Origin: Marinifilum_A sediminis
GTDB lineage: Bacteria > Bacteroidota > Bacteroidia > Bacteroidales > Marinifilaceae
Length of the DNA stretch: 60,785 nt
Assembly (NCBI GenBank): GCA_947496465.1
Contig: CANMCX010000021.1
Location: 1-60,785 of the forward strand
Reading direction: 5' to 3'
This document shows, one piece after another, positions 53,133-60,785 of the stretch. The notes below the pieces were generated by a model. That model saw only the letters and a list, made by a program, of their open reading frames with translations, had not been told where the DNA came from and did no database searches. The position numbers and the translations under genes are program-made. Position 1 is the stretch's first letter, and every line of letters begins with the position of its first letter.

Positions 53133-55073
53133 ATGACAGTATTAAATTCAAAAATTCCAGCTGGACCATTAGCTGATAAGTGGTCGAAACACAAAGCTGC
53201 TATCAAAGTAGTAAGTCCTGCGAATAAAAGAAAATTAGATATTATCGTTGTAGGAACCGGTTTAGCTGGTGGATCTGCTGCTGCTTCTTTAGCGGAGATG
53301 GGATACAACGTAAAAGCATTTTGCTACCAGGATTCAGGTCGTAGAGCTCACTCTATTGCTGCTCAGGGTGGTATTAACGCTGCTAAGAATTATCAGAACG
53401 ATAACGATTCAATTCATCGTTTATTCTACGATACTATTAAAGGTGGTGATTACCGTGCTCGTGAGGCAAACGTTCATCGTTTGTCAGAAGTAAGTGGTGA
53501 TATCATCGACCAATGTGTTGCTCAAGGTGTACCTTTTGCACGCGAATATGGTGGAACATTATCTAACCGTTCATTCGGTGGTGTATTGGTAAGCCGTACT
53601 TTTTATGCCCGTGGTCAAACCGGACAGCAGTTGTTGTTAGGTTGTTACGCTTCTATGAATCGTATGATCGGACAGGGAAAAATTGAAATGCACGAACGTA
53701 ACGAGTTATTAGATCTTGTTATTGTTGACGGAAAAGCTCGTGGTATCATTACCCGTAACTTGGTTACTGGTGAGATCGAACGTCACGGTGCTCATGCTGT
53801 AGTAATTGCAACAGGTGGTTACGGTAACGTATTCTTCTTGTCTACCAATGCTATGGGTTGTAACGGTGGTGCTGCTTGGCAAGCATATAAAAATGGTGCT
53901 TACTTCGCAAACCCTTGCTACGTTCAGATTCACCCAACTTGTATTCCTGTTCACGGTGAGCAGCAGTCTAAGTTGACTTTGATGTCTGAGTCATTACGTA
54001 ACGATGGTCGTGTTTGGGTTCCTAAGAAAAAAGAAGACGCAATTAAATTGCAAAAAGGTGAAATCACTGCTAACGACATCAAAGATGAAGATCGCGATTT
54101 CTACTTGGAAAGAAGATATCCATCGTATGGTAACTTGGTTCCTCGTGACGTTGCTTCTCGTGCTGCAAAGGAAAGATGTGATGCAGGTTTCGGTGTAAAC
54201 GAAACTGGTAAAGCGGTATACCTTGACTTTAAATATTCTATCGAAAGATTAGGTCAGGATGTTATTGAAGCTCGCTATGGTAACTTGTTCCAGATGTATG
54301 AAAAAATTACAGCTGCAGATCCATACAATGAGCCAATGATGATTTATCCTGCAATTCACTATTCAATGGGTGGTACTTGGGTTGATTACAACTTGATGAC
54401 TAACATCCCTGGATTGTATGCTATTGGTGAAGCTAACTTCTCTGATCACGGTGCTAACCGTTTGGGTGCATCTGCTTTGATGCAAGGTTTAGCTGATGGA
54501 TACTTCGTATTGCCATACACAATTGGTGATTACTTAGCTGATGAGATTCAAACTCCACGTATCGACATGAACCACGCTGAATTCGTTAAGAAGGAAAAAG
54601 CGGTTTCTGATCGTATGTCTCGTTTGTATAATATCAAAGGAAGCAAGTCTGTTGACTCATTCCACAAGCGTTTGGGTAACATCATGTGGGATTACGTAGG
54701 AATGGCTCGTAACGAAGAAGGTCTGAAATTTGCTATCACAGAAATTCAGAAGATTCGTGAAGATTTCTACAAAGATCTTCGTATCCCTGGAGATTACGAC
54801 GCAATGAATATTGAGTTGGAAAAAGCAGGTCGTGTTGAAGATTTCCTAGATTTAGGTGAATTGATGGCTCGTGATGCACTGAACCGTAACGAATCATGTG
54901 GTGGTCACTATCGCGAAGAATCAACTACTGAAGATGGTGAAGCAAAACGTGATGACGAAAACTTCTTATATGTATCAGCTTGGGAATACCAAGGTGAAGG
55001 AAAAGAACCTAAATTACATAAAGAAGAGCTTGTTTTTGAAAATGTGGAATTAACTCAACGCTCATACAAGTAA
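53133..55073 (+). CDS. sdhA: Succinate dehydrogenase/fumarate reductase flavoprotein subunit
   Basis: A 646-aa FAD-containing catalytic subunit. The N-terminal FAD site is DIIVVGTGLAGGSAAASLAE, the FAD-linking His lies in RRAHSIAAQGGINAAKN, and HPTCIPVHGEQ and the active-site Arg region RLGASALMQGLADG are present. The ATG at 53133 (MTVLNSK) is preferred; the frame is open seven codons upstream. It lies in the order C-A-B typical of Bacteroidota. Confidence 0.97.
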   Translation: MTVLNSKIPAGPLADKWSKHKAAIKVVSPANKRKLDIIVVGTGLAGGSAAASLAEMGYNVKAFCYQDSGRRAHSIAAQGGINAAKNYQNDNDSIHRLFYDTIKGGDYRAREANVHRLSEVSGDIIDQCVAQGVPFAREYGGTLSNRSFGGVLVSRTFYARGQTGQQLLLGCYASMNRMIGQGKIEMHERNELLDLVIVDGKARGIITRNLVTGEIERHGAHAVVIATGGYGNVFFLSTNAMGCNGGAAWQAYKNGAYFANPCYVQIHPTCIPVHGEQQSKLTLMSESLRNDGRVWVPKKKEDAIKLQKGEITANDIKDEDRDFYLERRYPSYGNLVPRDVASRAAKERCDAGFGVNETGKAVYLDFKYSIERLGQDVIEARYGNLFQMYEKITAADPYNEPMMIYPAIHYSMGGTWVDYNLMTNIPGLYAIGEANFSDHGANRLGASALMQGLADGYFVLPYTIGDYLADEIQTPRIDMNHAEFVKKEKAVSDRMSRLYNIKGSKSVDSFHKRLGNIMWDYVGMARNEEGLKFAITEIQKIREDFYKDLRIPGDYDAMNIELEKAGRVEDFLDLGELMARDALNRNESCGGHYREESTTEDGEAKRDDENFLYVSAWEYQGEGKEPKLHKEELVFENVELTQRSYK

Positions 55074-55076
55074 GCT

Positions 55077-55838
55077 ATGGCAGACAAGATATTAAAAGAA
55101 TTAACGATAAAGGTTTGGCGTCAAAAGAATGCCAAAGCCCAAGGTAAATTTGAGACCTATAAAATCAATAATATTTCTACCGGAACTTCATTCTTGGAGA
55201 TGCTTGACATCTTAAATGAAGAATTAATTGACGGTGGTTCTGAACCAATCGCATTTGATCACGACTGTAGAGAAGGTATCTGCGGAATGTGTAGCTTGTT
55301 CATCAACGGACGTGCTCACGGACCAGATGATGATATCACTACATGTCAGTTGCACATGCGTAAATTCTCTGAAGGTGAAACCATTACTATCGAGCCATGG
55401 AGAGCTGGAGCATTTCCAGTAATCAAAGACTTGATCGTAGATCGTACTGCTTTCGAGAAAATCTTACAATCAGGAGGATATATTTCTGTAAATACTGGTG
55501 GTGTACCTGATGGTAACGCTATTCCTATTTCTCAGGATGATGCTGAGGAAGCTATGGATGCTGCTGCTTGTATTGGTTGTGGTGCTTGTGTTGCGACTTG
55601 TAAAAACTCATCGGCAATGTTGTTCGTTTCAGCTAAGGTATCTCACCTTGCTAAACTTCCTCAGGGTCGTGTTGAGGCTTCTCGTCGTGCGAAGAACATG
55701 GTTGCTAAAATGGACGAAATGGGATTCGGTAACTGTACAAATACCGGAGCTTGTGAGGTAGAATGTCCTAAGGGAATTTCTATCGCTAATATCGCTCGTT
55801 TGAACCGTGAGTTCTTATCAGCAAAAATTAAGGATTAA
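55077..55838 (+). CDS. sdhB: Succinate dehydrogenase/fumarate reductase iron-sulfur subunit
   Basis: A 253-aa protein. The plant-type [2Fe-2S] motif CREGICGMCSL is near 63-73, and the C-terminal ferredoxin-type region has CIGCGACVATCK and CEVECPKGI, which bind the [4Fe-4S] and [3Fe-4S] clusters. It lies 3 bp after sdhA. Its last 11 bp overlap the convergent RlpA-like gene. Confidence 0.97.
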   Translation: MADKILKELTIKVWRQKNAKAQGKFETYKINNISTGTSFLEMLDILNEELIDGGSEPIAFDHDCREGICGMCSLFINGRAHGPDDDITTCQLHMRKFSEGETITIEPWRAGAFPVIKDLIVDRTAFEKILQSGGYISVNTGGVPDGNAIPISQDDAEEAMDAAACIGCGACVATCKNSSAMLFVSAKVSHLAKLPQGRVEASRRAKNMVAKMDEMGFGNCTNTGACEVECPKGISIANIARLNREFLSAKIKD

Positions 55839-56280
55839 TTAGACTGAAATCCAAATATGTAGAGCGTTGCCTAAGGGTGACGCTCTTTTTTTGGGTTTGA
55901 ATGTAAGTGGTATCTTTTTGATAGATCAGAATGTGAACTTTAAAAATTCCATCAGTAAGATTACCAATTTCTTTGGCTGCTGACTTTGATAAATCGATGA
56001 TTCTCCCTTTAACGAAAGGTCCTCTATCGTTTATACAGACGATTACAGAGCGTTTGTTTTGTAAATTGATCACTTTCACCCAAGTTCCAAAAGGAAGGCT
56101 CTTATGAGCTGCTGTGAATTGATTTTGATGAAATATCGCACCTGATGCAGTTCTTCTTCCCTGAAACCAATCGGAATAAAAGCTGGCTGTTCCCTTTTCG
56201 AAAGTATTCTCTCTATCTTTAGCTTCGGATACAAACCCAAAACCCAGAATTAATATACTGATGAACAATTTTCTAATCAT
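55828..56280 (-). CDS. RlpA-family double-psi beta-barrel protein
   Basis: A 150-aa exported protein from ATG 56280 (MIRKLFISILILG); the frame is open 17 codons further upstream. After the signal peptide (about 1-20) comes the RlpA domain: GTASFYSDWFQGRRTASG, FTAAHKSLPFGTWVKV, VCINDRGPFVKGRIIDLSKSAA. The catalytic-site residues of RlpA lytic transglycosylases (D in NDRGPF, H in AAHKSLPF) are kept. It probably cleaves denuded peptidoglycan at division sites. Its C-terminal 20 codons are antisense to the sdhB terminator. Confidence 0.9.
   Translation of the reverse strand: MIRKLFISILILGFGFVSEAKDRENTFEKGTASFYSDWFQGRRTASGAIFHQNQFTAAHKSLPFGTWVKVINLQNKRSVIVCINDRGPFVKGRIIDLSKSAAKEIGNLTDGIFKVHILIYQKDTTYIQTQKKSVTLRQRSTYLDFSLINP
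55861..55893 (+). terminator. Intrinsic terminator of sdhCAB, inside the RlpA-like CDS
   Basis: AGAGCGT...CC pairs with GG...ACGCTCT, followed by seven Ts on the plus strand. The hairpin lies within the 3' coding part of the convergent minus-strand gene. Confidence 0.85.
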
Positions 56281-56329
56281 TGTAACAGTAATGATACTTA
56301 AAACTGTTGAAGTATAGAAATTGAGGCAC

Positions 56330-56355
56330 AAAAAATCCGCCCATAGGACGGATTC
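56330..56355 (-). terminator. Intrinsic terminator of the acidic lipoprotein gene
   Basis: On the minus strand AATCCG and CGGATT (56334-56354) enclose a 9-nt loop and are followed by TTTTTTGTG. Confidence 0.7.
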
Positions 56356-56380
56356 AATCTGTATCTGTATTTAGCTAATT

Positions 56381-57529
56381 TTATTCTTCTGTATCGCCAG
56401 ACATGTTACTAGCATAAACCTCATTGGCAACAACATCAATTAAATTTTTGACAATGTACATATCGTGCATTGAACTGAAAATATCATCTAATTGTTCTAG
56501 CGTATCTTCTCCAATTAAATCAGATAAAATAACCTCTGTTTCATCTGCAAAAGTGATTTTGATATCAAAAGCTCCTCTACAAAATGCATTACCCGATACA
56601 TCTTCACCTTCCTCATCGTTTTCCGCTTCACCATCATCTTCAACAATAGTAATAACAGCTCCTTCTTCCAAATTGCCATCGCGATAAACCATATAATCAT
56701 CGCTACTCGAATTTTTAACAATTTTGATATTTCCTATTGTTAAAGCATACTCATATTCTGCTGCTGTTTCTCCAGTTGCACGTGTATACTCAACTTCCTC
56801 CATGTACAATACCTCATCATCTTTTTTCAAATTGTATGAAAATTCAGAAGTCTCACCAAACATGAATTCATGACCAACAGAGTATCCATTACCAAAACCA
56901 AATTCCGATTCATATTCAAAATTCATATTGCTTGAAATGTTCCAATCAACAAAAATTTCTCCTGCGTCTTCCTCTTCAATTTTGATATCAGCATCCAATA
57001 AGTAATCAAACTCAAACCCTTCATTATTCAATACTGTAGATAAGTTGTATTGTGTTGCAGTTACCTCAAAATCATTATCTAATTCCGCATCACCATCTTC
57101 TTGTTCGTACAAATTCCATGGATTCGTTGCTTTCTCCTGTGGCAAGCTAAATACAAAAAATTCACTGTCTCCGGTTCTTGTAAAAGCCTGTTGATTGTAC
57201 ATCTTTGTTTCTGTAGCTTCATCACTACCTCCAAGATTGTACTCGTAAATACCAGCAATATCTGCTAGTCCTATTTCTCTATTAAATGAAAATCTATCAT
57301 CCGATTCCTCTTCTCCACCTTCTTTTGTGGATGATCCATTCATAGCAATTAGCTCGAAACCTTTCGAAGCAGAAATATCATCAACAGCTTGCGTTAAACT
57401 TTGAGTTTTTACTTCTAGAGATTCTTTTAAGTTTTGGTCCTGTTCGTTTGAACTATCCGAGTCTGAACAACTCCAAAGTGCTACTGAAAAAAACAGCAAC
57501 ATACCAACGGCAACAATGTTTCTTTTCAT
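56381..57529 (-). CDS. Acidic lipoprotein, unknown function
   Basis: A 382-aa lipoprotein (ATG 57529, MKRNIVAVG; an in-frame ATG two codons upstream also exists). The lipobox ends in LWSC near residue 21. The mature protein is rich in Asp/Glu with an Asp/Glu-Gly-rich stretch (EDDGEAENDEEGED) near residue 300, and reads as beta-rich. It has no domain that I recognise. It lies downstream of a region with GTAGAA-type repeats and a perfect palindrome, which could be its control region. Confidence 0.65.
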   Translation of the reverse strand: MKRNIVAVGMLLFFSVALWSCSDSDSSNEQDQNLKESLEVKTQSLTQAVDDISASKGFELIAMNGSSTKEGGEEESDDRFSFNREIGLADIAGIYEYNLGGSDEATETKMYNQQAFTRTGDSEFFVFSLPQEKATNPWNLYEQEDGDAELDNDFEVTATQYNLSTVLNNEGFEFDYLLDADIKIEEEDAGEIFVDWNISSNMNFEYESEFGFGNGYSVGHEFMFGETSEFSYNLKKDDEVLYMEEVEYTRATGETAAEYEYALTIGNIKIVKNSSSDDYMVYRDGNLEEGAVITIVEDDGEAENDEEGEDVSGNAFCRGAFDIKITFADETEVILSDLIGEDTLEQLDDIFSSMHDMYIVKNLIDVVANEVYASNMSGDTEE

Positions 57530-57807
57530 ATTCATAAATTTTAGTTGATAATCTTCCCAAATTGCATATTGAGTTTGATTAAATATCTGATTAATTTTTC
57601 ACTTTGTTAGTATTACAATTTAAATACCGAAATCATACTTTTTTACCCTACCATAACTTACCGATCAACTAACAGGCTGTAAACGTAAAGATTAAGTTTT
57701 TTGTTACAACTTATTTTCTACTACATACAGATTTTAAACGCTATGATTTTGTAGATTATTGTAGAACATTGTGTAGAATTGTTCTACACAAGGGAAATTT
57801 GTTGCAT
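57530..57807. promoter_or_regulatory. Intergenic region with GTAGAA repeats and a 10-bp-arm palindrome
   Basis: GTAGAW words occur at 57751, 57761 and 57773. The last is part of TTGTGTAGAA (57769-57778) paired perfectly with TTCTACACAA (57782-57791) around TTG. Spacings of 10 and 12 bp put the words nearly on one helix face. It lies 240 bp upstream of the acidic lipoprotein gene and after the stop of the cadherin gene. It may be an operator; no regulator is adjacent. I see nothing else in this stretch. Confidence 0.5.
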
Positions 57808-57837
57808 AAAAAAACTACCTCTTTTCAGAGGTAGTTT
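57808..57837 (-). terminator. Intrinsic terminator of the cadherin-repeat gene
   Basis: AAACTACCTC pairs with GAGGTAGTTT across TTTTCA; on the minus strand a T run follows. It lies 24 bp after the stop. Confidence 0.85.
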
Positions 57838-57860
57838 CAATTTTTAAAATTTTCAATTCC

Positions 57861-60785
57861 TTATTGAATTATTAATTTCTGAACACTGGTTTTGTTCTTG
57901 TAAATAATTTTAATCAGATACATTCCGGGTGCTAAAGAAGGATGAAATTGCTTTTCTTTCTCAAACATCTTTTCCTGAAGAAATACCTGACCTCTACTAT
58001 TACTTAGAATCACAAGTGCTCCATTAACGGGAGTTTCTCCCAATAATAAATTAAATGCTCCTTTAGTTGGGTTCGGATACAGCTGAACACGTTCTACAAC
58101 TGGGTTCAAATCATCAATTCCGGTAGCAATTTCTGCTTTAATGGTTACATATGCTTTCACAGAATTAAATTCACTATCATTAACTACCAAAGAGAAGATA
58201 TAGTCAGTAGATTCCCCTGTAAGCGGAACAGTAAATGAAGGTTGAATCGCATTTACATCCGACAACTCAATTCCTATTGGAGCGGTCCAGGTATAAATCA
58301 AATCATCATTTTCAGGATCATGTGAAGCACTACCATCTAAAGTCACCATATCTCCTTCTGAAACCATTTGTTCAACGCCTGCATTGGCAATTGGAGCTTC
58401 GTTGATATCATTTAGTTGAATGGTAATATACTCTTCCTCACTCAATTGATTACCATCATCTAAGCTAATTTTCAAACGGTATGTACTCTGATACTCATAG
58501 TCTAATCTGATTTCTCTTTTTACCATGATCATCCCGCTTGAAGCTTCCATTTTAAAGATATCTTCCTCATTACCTCCAGTAATCGACCAGTTTCCTAATA
58601 CTGGATCTACATCCTCATCTGTTGCCAGAACAGTTCCTACAATAGCATCCGATTCAGGATTCTCATCAATAGCAAAACTCTGATTTGCTGTAATTACAGG
58701 AGCATATTCATTAAGATCTTCAAGCTTAATCACAATAGTTTCATCATCACTAATATGGAATCCATCGCTCGCATTAACAATCAATTCAAATTGTTCTATC
58801 TCTTCGCGATTAAGAACAGAAGAGGTTTTCACTCTAATCTCTCCCTGCTCATTCAATTCAAATGCATCACCAATATTACCATCTGCACAAGTGAATGTAA
58901 ACAAGTTTGTAGGTGTTAAGTCTCCATCGCTAGCCAAGATCGTTCCAATAACACTTCCTTCGCTTAAATTTTCTTCTATCTGAAAGATTTGAGAAGGCAC
59001 AATCACAGGAGCAATATCATTCACATCATTAATATTAATGGTAACATCCTGTTCCATACTAAAATCAACTCCATCCGACACCTTAAGCTTAATAGTAAAA
59101 CTTTGTATATTTTCGCAATCAAAATCTTCAGGATCATTGACTTTTAGTTCGCCAGAAACAGGATCAATTGTAAGAGCATTGTTTCCATTTCCACTAAAAT
59201 CTGGATTATTTATTATCGTCCAGTTTTGGTAAGTTGTTGCGGAAATATCAGCATCATTTACAAGAATTATTCCGATCGGGGCATTATCATTAGGATTTTC
59301 ATTTAAGCTGAACGATTGATCTGTTTGTATCATTGGTCTGTTATCATTCAAATCATTTAAATGAATCACCACTGTTTCAACCTCTGAAGTTTGAATTCCA
59401 TCACTTACTATCACTTGAAGGGTAAATGACTCCGTAATCTCTCTATCCAATGCTTCAGAATTATTGACTGATATTTGTCCACTATTCGAATTTATTGCAA
59501 AGGCATTGTTTGTATTGCCATCCAAAATCATCCAATTGGAAAAAGAAGTTCCTGCATCAGTATCTGTTGCTGAAATCGTTCCAAATACGTTCTCATTGTT
59601 CAGGTTTTCATCTATTGTGAAACTCTGCGAAACTGCAATTACAGGCTTATTGTCATTTAAATCATTAATATTAACAAGTACACTTTCTGTAGAACTTATA
59701 TTATCACCATCACTCACTATAATTGCAAGCATATGTGATTGTTTCATCTCAAAATCAAGATCTGTATTGTCTGCAATGGTAATTTCACCAGAATTTGGAT
59801 CTATCTGAAAAATTCCAAGATCGTTACCACTTGTAATGGTCCAGGAAGAAAATGTAGTTCCAGCATCACCATCAGTAGCCAATACTGTTCCGAGATTTGT
59901 GTTATTTGCAGAGTTTTCATCAATCCTGAATGATTGATTCGCTGTGATGGACGGAGTGTTGTCATTCAGATCATTGATGTTAATCATCACATTTTCTGAC
60001 AGACTAGTATTATCACCATCACTCACTGTAATTGCAAGTGTGTTTGATTGGTTCATCTCAAAATCAAGATCTGTATTGTCCACAATCGTAATTTCACCAG
60101 AATTCGGATCAATCTGAAAAATTCCTAGGTCATTACCACTTGTAATGGTCCAGGAAGAAAATGTAGTTCCAGCATCACCATCAGTAGCCATTACTGTCCC
60201 AATACTTGTGTGGTTTGCAGTATTTTCATCCAATCCAAATGTTTGATTTGCTGCAATCACTGGTGTATTATCATTGATATCATTCACACTTATACTAACA
60301 GTTTCAACGGCACTCGTATTTAAACCATCGCTTACACTTAACGACAAAACGTAAATTTCTGTTGTTTCGAAATCTAAATTCGTGTTATCTGAGACAGTAA
60401 GTTCTCCACTTGCAGAATTAATCGCAAAAATACCATCTCCATTACCTGCTATAATAGTCCAGTTACTGAAAATTGTTCCGACGTCAGCATCAGAAGCGAA
60501 AACTGTTCCAACAATTGTACTATTAATAACACTTTCATTTATTGAATAAATCTGACTTTCACTAATTATCGGTGTAGCATCATTGTCATTAATGGTATAG
60601 GTATGAATTGTATTTGTACCTAATGTAGCATTAACTGGATTTGATAGCGTTACGATTACCGTTTCATTATTCTCATCCAACAGGTCATTGACGATGCTTG
60701 CAATCGTAATGTTTTTATTCTCATCACCAGCAGTTAGCGTCAATGTTCCGTCTGCCAAAGTGTAATCAGCACTTGTTGCGGTACC
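57861..60785 (-). CDS. Cadherin-repeat surface protein with T9SS tail (partial, 5' end outside window)
   Basis: The frame is open through the window edge (nine codons beyond TTG 60758), so at least 974 codons are seen and the N-terminus is missing. The order is a Calx-beta-like domain end (DENNETVIVTLSNP), then seven cadherin-like repeats of about 100 aa, each with (Q)xFxIDEN near the start and (S/N)DLNDN at the end, one PKD-like domain (DGSASHDPENDDLIYTW), and a C-terminal type A sorting domain (YPNPTKGAFNL, GMYLIKIIYKN). The D-x-N-D-N motifs bind calcium in cadherins. It is likely a large T9SS adhesin or matrix protein. Confidence 0.9.
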   Translation of the reverse strand, partial: GTATSADYTLADGTLTLTAGDENKNITIASIVNDLLDENNETVIVTLSNPVNATLGTNTIHTYTINDNDATPIISESQIYSINESVINSTIVGTVFASDADVGTIFSNWTIIAGNGDGIFAINSASGELTVSDNTNLDFETTEIYVLSLSVSDGLNTSAVETVSISVNDINDNTPVIAANQTFGLDENTANHTSIGTVMATDGDAGTTFSSWTITSGNDLGIFQIDPNSGEITIVDNTDLDFEMNQSNTLAITVSDGDNTSLSENVMININDLNDNTPSITANQSFRIDENSANNTNLGTVLATDGDAGTTFSSWTITSGNDLGIFQIDPNSGEITIADNTDLDFEMKQSHMLAIIVSDGDNISSTESVLVNINDLNDNKPVIAVSQSFTIDENLNNENVFGTISATDTDAGTSFSNWMILDGNTNNAFAINSNSGQISVNNSEALDREITESFTLQVIVSDGIQTSEVETVVIHLNDLNDNRPMIQTDQSFSLNENPNDNAPIGIILVNDADISATTYQNWTIINNPDFSGNGNNALTIDPVSGELKVNDPEDFDCENIQSFTIKLKVSDGVDFSMEQDVTININDVNDIAPVIVPSQIFQIEENLSEGSVIGTILASDGDLTPTNLFTFTCADGNIGDAFELNEQGEIRVKTSSVLNREEIEQFELIVNASDGFHISDDETIVIKLEDLNEYAPVITANQSFAIDENPESDAIVGTVLATDEDVDPVLGNWSITGGNEEDIFKMEASSGMIMVKREIRLDYEYQSTYRLKISLDDGNQLSEEEYITIQLNDINEAPIANAGVEQMVSEGDMVTLDGSASHDPENDDLIYTWTAPIGIELSDVNAIQPSFTVPLTGESTDYIFSLVVNDSEFNSVKAYVTIKAEIATGIDDLNPVVERVQLYPNPTKGAFNLLLGETPVNGALVILSNSRGQVFLQEKMFEKEKQFHPSLAPGMYLIKIIYKNKTSVQKLIIQ
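59620..60237 (-). repeat. Two near-identical 309-bp cadherin units
   Basis: The DNA at 59701-59880 recurs at 60010-60189 with few differences, exactly 309 bp (103 codons) apart, for example TTATCACCATCACTCACT. The other repeats are much more diverged. This marks a recent in-frame duplication inside the adhesin gene. Confidence 0.8.

Noticed and set aside
59464..59808. 114-aa plus-strand ORF over the cadherin gene
   Set aside because: Antisense to the adhesin; similar open stretches recur because the repeats recur.

Overview
The window is AT-rich DNA from a member of the Bacteroidota, most likely class Bacteroidia and probably a marine Marinilabiliales-type lineage; I cannot fix the genus from sequence alone. 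The evidence is Bacteroidota-type promoters (-7 TAnnTTTG, sometimes with an upstream TTG), start sites without strong Shine-Dalgarno sequences, two proteins with a C-terminal type IX secretion (Por-type) sorting domain, a TonB-dependent receptor with a CarboxypepD_reg-like N-terminus, many secreted lipoproteins, and a three-subunit (CAB) succinate dehydrogenase. No intact IS, prophage or CRISPR array is visible. This is mostly chromosomal core with short accessory patches.

Layout. 0-4.5 kb: tRNA-Asn, a PAP2 phosphatase, a POT-type transporter and a secreted endonuclease I with two Ig-like domains and a T9SS tail. 4.9-8.9 kb (minus): a TonB-dependent receptor followed by a lipoprotein built from three clear repeats and one decayed repeat. 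9.4-11.4 kb: typA/bipA with a long leader. 11.6-15.2 kb: a ferredoxin, then a PadR/PspC envelope operon. 15.4-19.7 kb: a double-domain M16 peptidase lipoprotein and an outer-membrane-like protein. 20.1-24.5 kb: translation block rplM-rpsI-rpsB-tsf-pyrH-frr, with a leader before rpsB that folds as a three-way junction. 24.5-29.4 kb: BtpA-like protein, a four-helix-bundle (IVP) gene bounded by inverted repeats, an OmpA-type lipoprotein, dxs and a small hypothetical gene. 29.6-34.8 kb: SulP transporter, a 42-bp degenerate tandem repeat, and two divergent exported peptidases (C1B and M49-like). 35-44.5 kb: two adjacent paralogous sensor-kinase/response-regulator pairs with ABC-type periplasmic binding domains, followed by cstA and a porin-like gene. 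44.6-49.3 kb: an ISL3-like N-terminal fragment, a Pif1-like helicase, three tandem promoter-RNA-terminator repeats, and a MarR/DUF2269-like operon with two operator palindromes. 49.4-55.8 kb: 5'-nucleotidase-like lipoprotein, alpha/beta hydrolase and sdhCAB. 55.8-60.8 kb (minus): RlpA-like protein, an acidic lipoprotein and a cadherin-repeat T9SS protein cut by the window edge.

The signals least explained by ordinary annotation are: the three ~214-bp tandem units at 47.38-47.96 kb, each with a promoter, an invariant 9-codon ORF and an intrinsic terminator; the duplicated sensor system next to cstA; the rpsB leader fold; the MarR promoter whose two elements each lie inside an identical palindrome; and the IR-bounded IVP gene.
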